Assembly: GCA_903919535.1 (NCBI GenBank)
Contig: CAIXIP010000081.1
Coordinates: forward strand, 1 to 60,822
DNA length: 60,822 nt
Source of the DNA: an uncultured Bacteroidota bacterium
GTDB lineage: Bacteria; Bacteroidota; Bacteroidia; 2-12-FULL-35-15
Direction: 5' to 3'
Shown piece by piece: positions 1-9,621 of the stretch. Made by a program: the position numbers and the translations under genes. The notes under the pieces were generated by a model. That model had not been told where the DNA came from. It made no database searches and saw only the letters and a program-made list of their open reading frames with translations. Each line of letters starts with the position of its first letter. Positions within the stretch are counted from its first letter, which is position 1.

Positions 1-35
1 AAGTGGCAATAGCTTTTAATGATAAATAATTAGTT

Positions 36-43
36 TAACTTTG
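36..43 (+). promoter_or_regulatory. Candidate -7 promoter element (TAACTTTG)
   Basis: TAACTTTG fits the Bacteroidota -7 consensus TAnnTTTG and lies 16 bases before the ATG of the SPOR-like gene. No clear -33 TTTG is visible at the expected distance, so only the -7 part is supported. Confidence 0.4.
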
Positions 44-59
44 CATCAATAAAATAAAA

Positions 60-482
60 ATGAAACGAGCTGTTATTTTAATATTTTCTATTCTTATACT
101 ATGCAATAATTCCCAAGCCCAGAGTGCTTCATCTGACACAGGAAAAGTTGAGCTGGTGCAGGATTATAAAGTAAAAGCCTTGTTGAACAAACATGTTGAG
201 ATAAATGCAAAATCTTCAATAAAAGGATATCGTGTGAAAATACATTTTGGTTCAGATAAGAATAAAGCGAATGAAATAAAAGCAAAATTTTCTACGTTGT
301 TTCCAGATGTGCCCTCATATGCAAAATATGATCAACCGAATTTTAATATTAGGGTTGGGGATTTCCGAACCAAACTAGAAGCGTATAAATTTTTAAAAGA
401 AATACAAACAGAATTTCCGTCTGCTTTTATTGTTCAGGATGATATTGAGTTTCCAAAACTTGATTTGAGTGAAAAAAAATAA
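60..482 (+). CDS. Secreted SPOR-domain-like protein
   Basis: This is a 140-residue protein with an N-terminal signal peptide (residues 1-21, hydrophobic core ILIFSILIL, ending NNSQAQ). Residues about 56-128 read YRVKIHFG, then FPDVPSYAKYDQPNFNIRVGDF, LEAYKFLKEI and FPSAFIVQD. That pattern (an R/Y-rich beta strand, 'P.Y..Y..PN..VRVGDF', then a helix) matches the SPOR/cell-division sporulation-related repeat fold that binds peptidoglycan glycan strands. Bacteroidota carry many small secreted proteins of this form. It is likely periplasmic. It stands alone, followed by a 190-base gap to a separately promoted gene. Its role in this organism is unknown. Confidence 0.8.
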   Translation: MKRAVILIFSILILCNNSQAQSASSDTGKVELVQDYKVKALLNKHVEINAKSSIKGYRVKIHFGSDKNKANEIKAKFSTLFPDVPSYAKYDQPNFNIRVGDFRTKLEAYKFLKEIQTEFPSAFIVQDDIEFPKLDLSEKK

Positions 483-600
483 AATATCTTAATAATTCAT
501 CATCCTCAGTATTTCAATTTTTTTCTTCAATTTACTACTGTTAAAACCCTTGTTAATCAAGGCTGTTTTGTTTCAAAGCCTAAAAAATGTCAATTTATAA

Positions 601-632
601 TTTGGAATTGGAATTTCATGTTATTACCTTAG
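601..632 (+). promoter_or_regulatory. Bacteroidota-type promoter, TTAG variant, for first T9SS paralogue
   Basis: TTTG (601-604), 20 bases, then TACCTTAG (625-632). The spacing is as expected for a Bacteroidota -33/-7 promoter, but the -7 box ends TTAG instead of TTTG. The paralogue downstream has the same arrangement and the same variant, which supports both calls. The leader to the chosen ATG is about 40 bases. Confidence 0.5.
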
Positions 633-677
633 CCTGATAGATAACTCTCTAAAATAATAATTTAATTAATGTTCCCC

Positions 678-2513
678 ATGAAAAAAATTACATTGCTTAT
701 GTCGAGTATAATGGCTTTTGGTGTCATTTATGCTCAAGATTCTCCATCTGATAATAAGGTAAAAGTTATATACCCTTCAGATTTTCAAATATCAAAACCA
801 GTAAGAGAGCTTTTTGAAACTAATGATGTTGAAGAAAAATCTGATTTTGTTTCAAGAGACCGTGAAAACAGAACCCCACAAGTTTTTAAATATACAGCGA
901 AAGATGGTCCTGAATATGGTAATGACCCAAGCACTATTCAACGAGTAATGGGTACAAAACAAGTGGCTGCTCCATTAACAAATTGGTTAGGTCAAAATGG
1001 AGGAGGGAGTTGTCCTCCTGATCCAAGTGGAGCTGTAGGTTTAACTCAATATGTTCAGTCAGTAAATGCAACCCCATTTAAAATATTTAATAAAACAAGC
1101 GGTGCTGCAATTGGTTCAATAAAAAATATTGGTGCACTCTGGACTCCTGCATTAACTTATAATGATGGAGATCCAATTGTGTTGTATGATAAATATGCTG
1201 ATCGTTGGGTACTTACCGAATTTGGTGACAATTATGGAGCTAACGGCAATAAAATTCATATTGCTATTTCTCAAACTAATGATGCATCAGGTGCATATTA
1301 TCTGTATACTTATACTGATACAGAATTTCCTGATTATTTAAAGTTTTCAATTTGGGCAGATGGTTATTACATGACCTCTAATGAGGCTGCTGATAAGGTT
1401 TTTTGTTTCGAAAGAACTGCAATGCTTGCAGGAACTGCTTCAGCAAGATCGATAAGTAAAACTTTCACAACTGGTTCAACCAGTGCATTCTTTGTTCCAA
1501 TGCCAGCAGATGCAGATGGAGGGCTTCCTCCAGCGGGAACTGCTTTGCCTTTTTTCTCATACTATGAAAATTCTTGGGGTACGGGTGTAGATGCAATAAA
1601 AATCTGGAATATGGCTGTAACCTGGGGAACAACACCAGCCGCAACAATTACAGGACCTGTTTCAATCAATACGGCATCTTTTGATGGAACATATAATAGT
1701 GGTTGGAATGATATTTCTCAATCTAGCGGTACTCAAAAGCTTGATGGAATTGGTGGCGTACTTAGCTATAGAGCCCAATGGAGAAAATGGCCTACTTATA
1801 ATTCAGTGGTATTATGTTGGCCTGTTGCTATTAGTACAACACAAAGGAGTATTAAATGGGCAGAGTTGCGTCAATCAGGAGCAACATGGGCTTTATTTCA
1901 AGAAGGTATTTATGCTCCAGATGGATTAAATCGTTGGCTTGGTAGTATTGCAATGGACGACAATGGAAGTATTGCATTGTGTTATGCTGTTTCTGGAACC
2001 GGTACATCACCAAGTTTGAGATATACTGGCCGTTATAAAACGGATGCTGTTGGAACGATGACTGTTGCTGAACAAGTTGCTGTTGCAGGTTCTGGTGTTA
2101 TGACAGCTTGTTCTAATCGTGTTGGTGATTATTCACAAACCACACTTGATCCTGATGGTCTTACTTTTTGGCATACTGGTGAATATGTTGCAAGCGGCCA
2201 ACCTGCAACTAGAATTTATTCATTTAAATTGCCACTAGCTGTCGGAATAAACGAAGAAGAAGTTCAACCATCATTTCTTGTTAATCAATCTGGAAATGTA
2301 TTGAATTTTTCAGCTTCAAAATTGCCTTCTGATGAAGAAATGGTAGTTGACTTATTCGACATTGAGGGAAGACAATTAAATGGAAAATCAATCAAACCGA
2401 TTTCTAATAAATTTGAAACAACTATCGATGTATCTGGCTTAGCGAAAGGAACTTACCTAGTAAGAGTTGGTAATCCAAATTTTCAAAGAGTTGTTAAAGT
2501 AGTCGTTAACTAA
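678..2513 (+). CDS. T9SS type A cargo protein, secreted (paralogue 1)
   Basis: The protein has about 611 residues: a signal peptide (MKKITLLMSSIMAFGVIYAQ), a large beta-rich central region and a C-terminal type A sorting domain over the last ~75 residues (VDLFDIEGRQL ... GLAKGTYLVRVG ... KVVVN). The central motifs PPDPSGAVG, YVQSVNATPF, NDGDPIVLYD, ADRW and SIAMDDNGSIALCYA are shared with the next gene. They suggest a beta-propeller-like secreted protein, but I do not recognise an enzyme active site. An upstream ATG at 669 would add three residues; 678 is preferred because it matches the start of the paralogue. It should be exported through T9SS and either released or attached to the surface. 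Its function is unknown. Confidence 0.85.
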   Translation: MKKITLLMSSIMAFGVIYAQDSPSDNKVKVIYPSDFQISKPVRELFETNDVEEKSDFVSRDRENRTPQVFKYTAKDGPEYGNDPSTIQRVMGTKQVAAPLTNWLGQNGGGSCPPDPSGAVGLTQYVQSVNATPFKIFNKTSGAAIGSIKNIGALWTPALTYNDGDPIVLYDKYADRWVLTEFGDNYGANGNKIHIAISQTNDASGAYYLYTYTDTEFPDYLKFSIWADGYYMTSNEAADKVFCFERTAMLAGTASARSISKTFTTGSTSAFFVPMPADADGGLPPAGTALPFFSYYENSWGTGVDAIKIWNMAVTWGTTPAATITGPVSINTASFDGTYNSGWNDISQSSGTQKLDGIGGVLSYRAQWRKWPTYNSVVLCWPVAISTTQRSIKWAELRQSGATWALFQEGIYAPDGLNRWLGSIAMDDNGSIALCYAVSGTGTSPSLRYTGRYKTDAVGTMTVAEQVAVAGSGVMTACSNRVGDYSQTTLDPDGLTFWHTGEYVASGQPATRIYSFKLPLAVGINEEEVQPSFLVNQSGNVLNFSASKLPSDEEMVVDLFDIEGRQLNGKSIKPISNKFETTIDVSGLAKGTYLVRVGNPNFQRVVKVVVN

Positions 2514-2538
2514 TTTTTTTATAAAACGTTTCGAATAG

Positions 2539-2590
2539 AACTCGTGCATTATTATTCTTATTTCAGAATAATAATGCACGAGTTTTTTTA
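2539..2590 (+). terminator. Strong intrinsic terminator
   Basis: A perfect 20-bp stem (2539-2558 with 2565-2584) and a 6-base loop are followed by a T run. It lies 25 bases past the stop of the first T9SS paralogue and separates it transcriptionally from the second. Confidence 0.9.
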
Positions 2591-2663
2591 TGGTTAATTA
2601 TAAATTTTATCATTTATTTTTTGAAACTTTTTTTTTCAGAATAGTCATAAATTTTATTTGAAA

Positions 2664-2695
2664 TTTGGAAGTCGAGTTTTCAACAACTACATTAG
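2664..2695 (+). promoter_or_regulatory. Bacteroidota-type promoter, TTAG variant, for second T9SS paralogue
   Basis: TTTG (2664-2667), 20 bases, then TACATTAG (2688-2695), with the ATG 42 bases further on. Spacing, variant -7 ending and leader length match the promoter of the preceding paralogue. Confidence 0.55.
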
Positions 2696-2737
2696 CGAAA
2701 CTTTAGGTTTTTACTATAATTATTAAAATTCTCCTCG

Positions 2738-4591
2738 ATGAAAAAAACAACTTTACTATTATCAAGTTTTATATCTATTGCATGTGCTGTAGCGCAGAAC
2801 ACACACAATCTTCCTGAGTCAGGAGTTATACCTTGTTCTGAATTTCATGTTTCTAAACCATTATCGGAATTGTTTGAAAAAAATCCGGTTATAGAAACAG
2901 AAGACATACGTGAGAAAACAGAATCACATGACAGAGATAACAGGCCTGCGCAGGTTTATAAATATAAAAGCACAGATGGTATTGAGTATGGTAATGATCC
3001 ATCTTCAGTGCAATCAGTGATGGGAAATCGTCAACAGATGGCTCCATTGACAAATTGGCTGGGACAAAACGGTGGAGGTTCATACCCTCCAGACCCAAGC
3101 GGAGCAATTGGAACAAATTATTATGTTCAATCTGTAAATGCAACACCGTTTAAGGTATTTAATAAAACTACTGGCGCACAAGTGGGTACAGTAAAACAGA
3201 TCGGTTCACTTTTTGGTTTGACTTCAAATGATGGTGACCCAATTGTATTATATGATAAATATGCTGACCGTTGGTTTCTTAGCCAATTCGGTTTGTCAGG
3301 AAATAAAATTTATATAGCTATCTCAACTACAAATGACCCAACCGGAACTTATTATTGCTATACATTTACTTCTCCTGCATTTCCAGATTATTTGAAATTT
3401 TCTATTTGGCAAGATGGATATTATATGTGTTCAAATGGACAAAAAAGAGCATTTGCTTTTGACAGAGCAAAAATGCTTGTAGGGGATTTAACTGCAAAAT
3501 CAGTATATGCTACCTACACGCAAGCAGCAACAGGAGGTTTCTTTTGTCCTTTGCCAGCTGATGCCGATGGTTCTTTAGCTCCTGTAGGAACAGCTTGTCC
3601 TTTCTTTGCATATACAGACAACGGTTGGGGTGGTGGAGCAGTTGATGCTGTAAAAATCTGGAACATGACACCAAATTGGACATTAGCAACACCAACACTA
3701 ACAATTTCTCCAACAGTAGTTACATTGCCAACTGCGGCATTTGATGCATCTTATGATCCAAATTGGGATGACATCACTCAACCAACTGCTGGTTATAAAC
3801 TAGATGGAATTGGCGGTGTAGCTACTTTCAGAGCACAATGGAGAAAATGGGCTGGTTATAATTCCGTAGTGTTGAATTGGGGGGTGTTAATAAGCTCTAC
3901 CACTGGTCAAAGAAGTATTAAATGGGTGGAATTACGTCAAAATCAAACATCTGGAACTTGGTCATTATATCAAGAAGGAACCTACACTCCTGATGTGCAT
4001 TCACGTTGGGTTGGAAGTATTGCAATGGATGACAATGGAAGTATCGCATTATGTTACGCAAAAGCTTCCAGTACTTTGTCAGCAAGTTTAGGTTATACTG
4101 GTCGTTTAGCTAGTGATCCACTAGGTACAATGACTTTTGCAGAAACAATTGCAACAACAGGAAGTGGAACACAGACAGCAGCTAATCGTTTCGGAGATTA
4201 TTCTCAAACATCACTTGACCCCTCTGATGGTGTTACCTTTTGGCATACAGGCGAATATATATCAAGTGGTAATCCTGCAACCCGTGTTTATTCTTTCAAA
4301 CTTCCGCTTTCTTCCGGAATTGATGAAATTCAGAATCAGTCAACCGTGATAGTAAATCAAGCTAACGGACTTATTAATGTAAATGTATTGAATTTGCCAT
4401 CAAACGATGAACTAGTTGTTGATCTATTTGATATTACCGGAAAGCAATTACAAGGCAAAAAAGTAGTGCCGTCATCCAATAGTTTGCAAACATCATTCGA
4501 TGTTTCGGGATTGGCTTCTGGAACATATTTATTGAGAATAGGTAAACAAAATAGTAGTTTCCAAAAGGTAACTAAAATAATTGTTAACTAG
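2738..4591 (+). CDS. T9SS type A cargo protein, secreted (paralogue 2)
   Basis: This 617-residue protein is a tandem paralogue of the preceding gene. Signal peptide MKKTTLLLSSFISIACAVAQ. Conserved blocks in the same order include LTNWLGQNGGGS, PPDPSGA, YVQSVNATPFK, NDGDPIVLYDKYADRW, FPDYLKFSIW, PADADG, KLDGIGGV, RAQWRKW, SIAMDDNGSIALCYA and GDYSQT. The C-terminus (VVDLFDITGKQLQGK ... GLASGTYLLRIG ... KIIVN) is a type A T9SS sorting domain. One visible difference is GGGSYPP here against GGGSCPP in the first copy. It is likely an extracellular beta-rich protein. No catalytic motif was recognised, and the role is unknown. Confidence 0.87.
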   Translation: MKKTTLLLSSFISIACAVAQNTHNLPESGVIPCSEFHVSKPLSELFEKNPVIETEDIREKTESHDRDNRPAQVYKYKSTDGIEYGNDPSSVQSVMGNRQQMAPLTNWLGQNGGGSYPPDPSGAIGTNYYVQSVNATPFKVFNKTTGAQVGTVKQIGSLFGLTSNDGDPIVLYDKYADRWFLSQFGLSGNKIYIAISTTNDPTGTYYCYTFTSPAFPDYLKFSIWQDGYYMCSNGQKRAFAFDRAKMLVGDLTAKSVYATYTQAATGGFFCPLPADADGSLAPVGTACPFFAYTDNGWGGGAVDAVKIWNMTPNWTLATPTLTISPTVVTLPTAAFDASYDPNWDDITQPTAGYKLDGIGGVATFRAQWRKWAGYNSVVLNWGVLISSTTGQRSIKWVELRQNQTSGTWSLYQEGTYTPDVHSRWVGSIAMDDNGSIALCYAKASSTLSASLGYTGRLASDPLGTMTFAETIATTGSGTQTAANRFGDYSQTSLDPSDGVTFWHTGEYISSGNPATRVYSFKLPLSSGIDEIQNQSTVIVNQANGLINVNVLNLPSNDELVVDLFDITGKQLQGKKVVPSSNSLQTSFDVSGLASGTYLLRIGKQNSSFQKVTKIIVN

Positions 4592-4613
4592 TTTTCTAAT
4601 AGAAATTTTCATG

Positions 4614-4668
4614 ATTAAAAAAATCAAGCGTACTATTTTAAAATATAATAGATGTTTGATTTTTTTGA
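4614..4668 (+). terminator. Probable intrinsic terminator after paralogue 2
   Basis: An A-rich left arm ending in ATCAA pairs with TTGAT followed by a T run, with an inner CTATT/AATAG pairing. The hairpin is imperfect, but it sits 25 bases past the stop and ends in seven T. Confidence 0.5.
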
Positions 4669-4692
4669 TCATTGTATTAAAATAAATATTTT

Positions 4693-5061
4693 ATGAAATC
4701 ATACATTGTATTAATAACAATTTGTTTAGCCATGGCAACAAGTTGTAAATCAAAAAAAGAAGTTGCAGCTACTGCTACGGTGCCTGTGACAACTGCAGTC
4801 ACAGAACAACCTGCGACAAAGGGGAATACTTTTGGAAAAGTTTCTCATCAATACAAAGCAACAGGATGTGCAACAGTAGTTGTTGTGAAAATAGAAGGAG
4901 AAGAAAAACCTTTAACCTTAATTCCAAAAGATATATTACCAAGTTCAATTGATATTGATGGTTTGGAAATTTCATTCAATTACCGAACATTAAAAATGCC
5001 TCAACCTGCAGGATGCAATGTTGGAATTCCGGCTGAACTAACTGAGATCTCGAAAAAATAA
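4693..5061 (+). CDS. Small lipoprotein of unknown function
   Basis: A 122-residue protein with a lipoprotein signal peptide: MKSYIVLITICLAMATSC, lipobox ATSC with Cys18, followed by KSKKE. A low-complexity Ala/Thr/Val linker (about residues 25-45) leads to a compact C-terminal domain (about 50-122) with GCATVVVVKI, LTLIPKDILP and GLEISFNYRTLKMP. The two remaining cysteines (GCATV and AGCNVG) could form a disulfide. Similar small lipoproteins occur in Bacteroidota, but I know of no assigned role. The ATG is well placed at the start of the signal peptide. Confidence 0.75.
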   Translation: MKSYIVLITICLAMATSCKSKKEVAATATVPVTTAVTEQPATKGNTFGKVSHQYKATGCATVVVVKIEGEEKPLTLIPKDILPSSIDIDGLEISFNYRTLKMPQPAGCNVGIPAELTEISKK

Positions 5062-5126
5062 TTTCATATAATGTTTCCTTTTTTAGCAACTGTGTTTTTT
5101 TGAAATGCAGTTGTTATCTTTACCGC

Positions 5127-5804
5127 GTGAATAAAAATTTCAAATTATTTTTAATATTAATTTTTTCTTGTGCCTTTCTTTCTTTAGGCGCACAGCCGAC
5201 AATTGACACCTTAAAATATTGTCTGAAGCAACGCCCGCATTTATTTGCAAAACTTGACACCAGAAATTCATTCATTAGCAATAGTAGAGCAAAAATATTC
5301 GGAGTAAAAGCCGGTTTAAAATACGGAAAACGTCTTTCTTTCGGAATAGGTTATAATCAGTTATATCCACCTGCTAAAAATTTTGACACTCAGGTATATT
5401 ATAGGAATCAGGATAATATTGAACAAAGCGTAACAGCAAATCTAAAGCTATTCTATATTTCGAGTCATGTTGAATATGTTTTTTATCAGACGAAACATTG
5501 GGAATTAAGTATGCCTTTGCAAATAGGAGTTGGTCAAACCTATTATAAATACAAGCTATTAGGTGAAACAAAAAAAATAGAAAAGAATGTAAATTTTATT
5601 TATGAGCCATGTGTTTCCATCGAATATAAATACCTGAAGTGGATAGGAGTGGGTGCCGATGTTGGCTTTCGGTTTATGGTCACAAAGGATAAAAAATTAA
5701 ATCAGAATTTTAATTCTCCAACTTATGCATTTAAACTATTGATCTATTACAACGAAATATTTAAATCTCTTTTCCCGAAGAGTAAATATTCAAAATATAT
5801 GTAG
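5127..5804 (+). CDS. Predicted outer-membrane beta-barrel protein
   Basis: A signal peptide (NFKLFLILIFSCAFLSLGAQ) is followed by alternating amphipathic strands typical of small barrels: AGLKYGKRLSFGIGYNQLY, LFYISSHVEYVFY, WELSMPLQIGVG, SIEYKYLKWIGVGADVGFRF. The length, about 225 residues, suits an 8-strand barrel, but the C-terminus (FKSLFPKSKYSKYM) is not a classic aromatic-ended strand. No ATG is available. GTG at 5127 gives a clean signal peptide, while TTG at 5100 would add nine Cys-containing residues. It ends 30 bases before a convergent gene. The product is predicted from shape only. Confidence 0.65.
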   Translation: MNKNFKLFLILIFSCAFLSLGAQPTIDTLKYCLKQRPHLFAKLDTRNSFISNSRAKIFGVKAGLKYGKRLSFGIGYNQLYPPAKNFDTQVYYRNQDNIEQSVTANLKLFYISSHVEYVFYQTKHWELSMPLQIGVGQTYYKYKLLGETKKIEKNVNFIYEPCVSIEYKYLKWIGVGADVGFRFMVTKDKKLNQNFNSPTYAFKLLIYYNEIFKSLFPKSKYSKYM

Positions 5805-5834
5805 TGTAAATGAATTAGATTTGGCAAAGAAAAA

Positions 5835-6818
5835 TCAATAAAAACTATACTCGAATTTCACAATGATAATTGAAGAATTTTTGAAATCGCGATTTACCTC
5901 AGATTTAATAAGTGTATTGGTTTCATTATACAGATAGTTGATCTCAAAGGTTGGCAGCTCATTTTTAAATTTCTTTTCAGATATTAGAACACCATTTTTA
6001 TCATATTCAAAAGTTGATTTTGTTTTAATTTCTGCGCTTTCGTTACTTTTAAATTGTTGTTCTTTTAACCTTCCATTTTCATCATATAGAAATGCGTTTT
6101 CTTGTCGCATCCAGCTAACAATAAACTCGTAATTCTCAGATAATTTATTTCCTTTTGTATCGTAGTTAATGATTGCTTTTTTATATTCGCGGCCTTCGTC
6201 ATTCAAGCAGCTTTTTTTTATTTGAGCAGGAGCGAGGGTTGTATATTCAAATGTTTCGGAGGATAGAATTTTTTGTACGCCTAATTTGAATTCATTTTTA
6301 CTTTCACTGATATTAGTTTCTCGGCAATGGAGTTCCTTTTTGAGTTGTCCTTGTGGATTGTACTCAAAGTAATAAGCATCGTAATAATCACCTGTTTGTA
6401 AGCGTTTGGCAATAATTCGGTTCTGGTCATCGTAAAAAATATTTATAAAAATTGTATCATTGATATATTGAGTGTTTGTAATTGTTCCTGCCTGACGAAT
6501 GATATGACCGTGTTTTTTAATTGCAGGAACATTTACTTCTGATGTTTGTGTTTTGTTTAGGATGGTATAAAAGTATCGTGTTAAATTACCATTTGTGTCA
6601 AATTCATAACCTTGTGTTGCATCTTTATCAATAATAACAGAGCCATCAGGCTTGTCGACAATATCGAGAACGATATTTCTTATTTTATTTTGTTTAATAA
6701 TTTCGGGATTGAAATTTATTGGTGCAACAGAAACATCAACAGGCTTTGTGTTGATAAATTGAGCACTGCAATTAGTGAATGCGATGAGTATTAAAGAAAT
6801 TAGAATTGCTTTTTTCAA
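5835..6818 (-). CDS. Lipoprotein with YD-repeat-like strands
   Basis: The N-terminus MKKAILISLILIAFTNCSAQ has a lipobox-like FTNC (Cys17), so it is likely an outer-membrane or periplasmic lipoprotein of 327 residues. At least six segments resemble RHS/YD-type repeats, with an aromatic, Asp or Asn, a turn Gly and a Leu: YEFDTNGNLTR, FYDDQNRIIAKR, FEYNPQGQLKKE, NYDTKGNKLSE, LYDENGRLKEQ and FEYDKNGVLISEKK. Such strands usually form an extended beta sheet. No toxin or core domain follows, so it is not a polymorphic toxin. The function is unknown. It is convergent with the barrel gene and follows the DUF255 gene in the same direction. Confidence 0.7.
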   Translation of the reverse strand: MKKAILISLILIAFTNCSAQFINTKPVDVSVAPINFNPEIIKQNKIRNIVLDIVDKPDGSVIIDKDATQGYEFDTNGNLTRYFYTILNKTQTSEVNVPAIKKHGHIIRQAGTITNTQYINDTIFINIFYDDQNRIIAKRLQTGDYYDAYYFEYNPQGQLKKELHCRETNISESKNEFKLGVQKILSSETFEYTTLAPAQIKKSCLNDEGREYKKAIINYDTKGNKLSENYEFIVSWMRQENAFLYDENGRLKEQQFKSNESAEIKTKSTFEYDKNGVLISEKKFKNELPTFEINYLYNETNTLIKSEVNRDFKNSSIIIVKFEYSFY

Positions 6819-6871
6819 TAGTTATTTGTCCCGTTCGGCTTATGTACGAGAATGTTTTTTGTTTATATTTA

Positions 6872-8923
6872 TTAGTTCAGCTTTTGCAAGGCTTGTTCAG
6901 CTTCAGTTACCGGTTGTAAACAGGTTTTGTTGGTGCAAACATAAATAAGTGTTTGTCCTTCAACGTTTCTATTCTTAAGCAAGGGTAACGAACTGTCAAT
7001 TGTGCTTCCTGCAAATATCACATTTGGAAGGTAATGTTTATTAAATGCTTGACGTTTTTCATCAACAGATTTACCAACAATTGCAACTTCGTAAAATGGT
7101 TGAGTGAAATTTAGCAGTAACATTCCCCAATTACTGTATCCTGCCCCATAATTCGAAATTTCATTTAAAACATTATTCAGCATTTTTTTACTCATGGAAA
7201 TATAATTTTCATTTTTGAGATGAAGCCCCAGCTTGAATAATGATTTGGCAATGCTGGAATTAGAGGCAGGAATTACATTGTCACTTAATTCCATTTTTCG
7301 GGCAATAAGAGCTTTGCTTTGGTCAGAAGTAAAATAAAACATTCCGCTGTTTGTATCCATGAAATGTTGTATACAATATTCCATCAGGTCATTTGCTTTC
7401 TGTAAATGCGTTTCGTTGAAAGTAGATTCATACAATGAAACAAGAGCTTCAATGAAGAAACAATAATCTTCGAGAAAGCCAATATTTTCTTTTTCATTTG
7501 ATTTTTCGGAAAGCACTAAATGAGAAATTTTATTCTGCTTGTCAATTCCATTTTCTAAAAGATAATTCACATTTTTAATCGCTACATCTAAAAAATGTGG
7601 TTCGTCAAACGCGTTGTATGCATCAATATATCCTTTTAACATCAGCGAATTCCAAGAGGTAAGTACTTTGTTATCCAAACCTGGACGAATACGTTTGTTA
7701 CGAATTTCTATTAATTCAGTTTTTATTTCAGCGATTGTTTTTTGCAATTCAATAACACTGATGTTATGCTTTGCAGCAATTGCTTCATCACTTTCGTGAC
7801 GCAATAAAATGTAGTTGTCATGTTCCCACAAACCTTTTTCATTGATGTTAAAATAATCAGCGAAAAGAGCAAATTTTTCTTTCAGAATAGATTGCAACTC
7901 TTCTTTTTTCCAAACATAAAATTTTCCTTCTATGCCTTCTGAATCAGCATCCAAAGCCGAATAAAAAGCTCCTTCTGCTGAAGTCATTTCACGTTCAATA
8001 AAGGCTAAAGTTTCAAAAACTATTTGTTTGTACAATGGATTTTTTGTTGCCTGAAATGCCTGAGAATATAAGGTTACCAACTGTGCATTATCATAAAGCA
8101 TTTTTTCAAAATGAGGTGCTTTCCAATAAGAATCGGTAGAGTAGCGTGCGAAACCTCCACCTATCTGATCATAAATTCCGCCATAAGCCATTTTATGAAG
8201 CGTTAGTTCCACTTGTTTTAAAACCTCCTCTTGCTTTTCATTTGAAAGAGATTTAATAAACGCGTACTGCAATAAAAATTGGTAATTATTTGGCAAAGGA
8301 AATTTTGGTGAAATGTTTGGACCACCTTCAATGGTATCAAATCTTAATTTCCATTTGCTATAGGTTTGATGAAGCAAATCAATATTGAATTCGCTTTCGT
8401 TCTCATCTACTTTCACTAGTTCGGCAAGCTTAATCCCTTCGGTAAGTTGTTCGGCATAATCCAAAAATCGCTGTGGTTTTTCATTATATAGATCAGCAAT
8501 ATTGAGCAGAACATCCATCCATTTTTGTTTCGGAAAATAAGTACCACCAAAAACTGGTCGGCCATCTGGTAATGCAAAACAATTTAGTGGCCAGCCACCT
8601 TGCCCGGTCATAAGCTGAACTGCGGTCATGTATACTTGATCAATATCGGGGCGTTCTTCTCTATCTACTTTTATGCAGACAAAATAATCGTTCATAAGTT
8701 TTGCTACTTGTTCATCTTCAAAACTTTCATGCTCCATTACATGGCACCAATGACAAGCCGAATAGCCAATACTAATTAAAATTGGTTTGTTTTCCTGCTT
8801 TGCTTTTTCGAGTGTTTCATCATTCCATGCAAACCAATTAACAGGGTTATGTGCATGCTGTAATAAGTACGGACTACTCTCTTTGATGAGGGAATTTGTA
8901 TATTTGGGTTCGGTTATTTTCAT
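6872..8923 (-). CDS. Thioredoxin-domain protein of the SSP411 / YyaL (DUF255) family
   Basis: 683 residues, the usual family length. The N-terminal ~160 residues form a DsbH-like thioredoxin domain with [10 protein letters not shown] (Cys57 and Cys60), followed by [15 protein letters not shown] and [23 protein letters not shown], all hallmark blocks of the family. The remainder ([46 protein letters not shown]) is an alpha/alpha toroid like N-acylglucosamine epimerases. The family's biochemical role is unsettled. No signal peptide is seen, so it is cytoplasmic. A TACTTTTG -7 box ends four bases before the ATG, suggesting a leaderless transcript. Confidence 0.92.
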   Translation of the reverse strand: MKITEPKYTNSLIKESSPYLLQHAHNPVNWFAWNDETLEKAKQENKPILISIGYSACHWCHVMEHESFEDEQVAKLMNDYFVCIKVDREERPDIDQVYMTAVQLMTGQGGWPLNCFALPDGRPVFGGTYFPKQKWMDVLLNIADLYNEKPQRFLDYAEQLTEGIKLAELVKVDENESEFNIDLLHQTYSKWKLRFDTIEGGPNISPKFPLPNNYQFLLQYAFIKSLSNEKQEEVLKQVELTLHKMAYGGIYDQIGGGFARYSTDSYWKAPHFEKMLYDNAQLVTLYSQAFQATKNPLYKQIVFETLAFIEREMTSAEGAFYSALDADSEGIEGKFYVWKKEELQSILKEKFALFADYFNINEKGLWEHDNYILLRHESDEAIAAKHNISVIELQKTIAEIKTELIEIRNKRIRPGLDNKVLTSWNSLMLKGYIDAYNAFDEPHFLDVAIKNVNYLLENGIDKQNKISHLVLSEKSNEKENIGFLEDYCFFIEALVSLYESTFNETHLQKANDLMEYCIQHFMDTNSGMFYFTSDQSKALIARKMELSDNVIPASNSSIAKSLFKLGLHLKNENYISMSKKMLNNVLNEISNYGAGYSNWGMLLLNFTQPFYEVAIVGKSVDEKRQAFNKHYLPNVIFAGSTIDSSLPLLKNRNVEGQTLIYVCTNKTCLQPVTEAEQALQKLN

Positions 8924-8927
8924 TTGC

Positions 8928-8935
8928 CAAAAGTA
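8928..8935 (-). promoter_or_regulatory. -7 promoter element abutting the DUF255 gene start
   Basis: On the minus strand this reads TACTTTTG, then four bases, then the ATG at 8923. That is too close for a leader with a ribosome binding site. The -33 part is not clear. Confidence 0.45.
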
Positions 8936-8994
8936 CGAAGGATAATTTTTAAATTATTTATATCAAGACTTATATCGAAATATAATTCCATTAA

Positions 8995-9600
8995 ATGAGT
9001 CAAGACCAAAATGATATTCCCACAAATGATTTTTTTCCAAAGGAAAGCGATTTTTCTGCTATGTATGAAAATGATTATTTGCAGAAAACTAAATTTCAAC
9101 GTTTTGTAAAAACCAAAGGTGTTTATGTTGCAATGGCGAGTACAATGCTGGGTTTGTTTGCTGGCATCCCAATTCTTATTTGGTTTTCAACAGTAATAAT
9201 GATTAGCGTAGGAAGTATTTTTGTAATGATTTTTATTTTTGGTGCAATAGGATTATTGCAATGGAAATACTTCAGAAATAACATTGATATGGAATACAGG
9301 CATTATGCAATGTTTTCATTTACTGGCTTTGCAATGTTTGTAATCAATATAATTCTTTTATTAAATTTTACGGTAAGGATTTCCAAACATAGTGAAACCT
9401 GTAAAATTGGATGGATAAGACAAAACGGCTTTGAAACTGAATTGATTATTGATGGAGTAAATGAACGTTTTGAACAACATGTAAATACATATTTGAATTC
9501 ACATTCATATTATTTTCTTTCAGATGCCCAAACAGTAACCGTTGTTTTTGAAAAAGGATTATTTGGTTTTGATATGATTGGTGGATGTAAGTTTAAATAG
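8995..9600 (+). CDS. Membrane protein of unknown function
   Basis: This 201-residue protein has a hydrophilic N-terminus (about 40 residues, acidic), then three hydrophobic segments: VYVAMASTMLGLFAGIPILIW through SVGSIFVMIFIFGAIGLL (about 48-90) and FSFTGFAMFVINIILLLNF (about 107-126). The C-terminal ~75 residues (GWIRQNGFETELIIDGVNERF ... VTVVFEKGLFGFDMIGGC) are soluble and beta-rich. No family was recognised. It is transcribed divergently from the DUF255 gene and converges on the LEA-like gene. Confidence 0.7.
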   Translation: MSQDQNDIPTNDFFPKESDFSAMYENDYLQKTKFQRFVKTKGVYVAMASTMLGLFAGIPILIWFSTVIMISVGSIFVMIFIFGAIGLLQWKYFRNNIDMEYRHYAMFSFTGFAMFVINIILLLNFTVRISKHSETCKIGWIRQNGFETELIIDGVNERFEQHVNTYLNSHSYYFLSDAQTVTVVFEKGLFGFDMIGGCKFK

Positions 9601-9621
9601 TTTTGTTATTCTTAATTTAAC

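Noticed and set aside
5835-6818. Polymorphic toxin / RHS element
   Set aside because: Only short YD-like strands are present, with no core cage motif, no toxin tip and no immunity gene.
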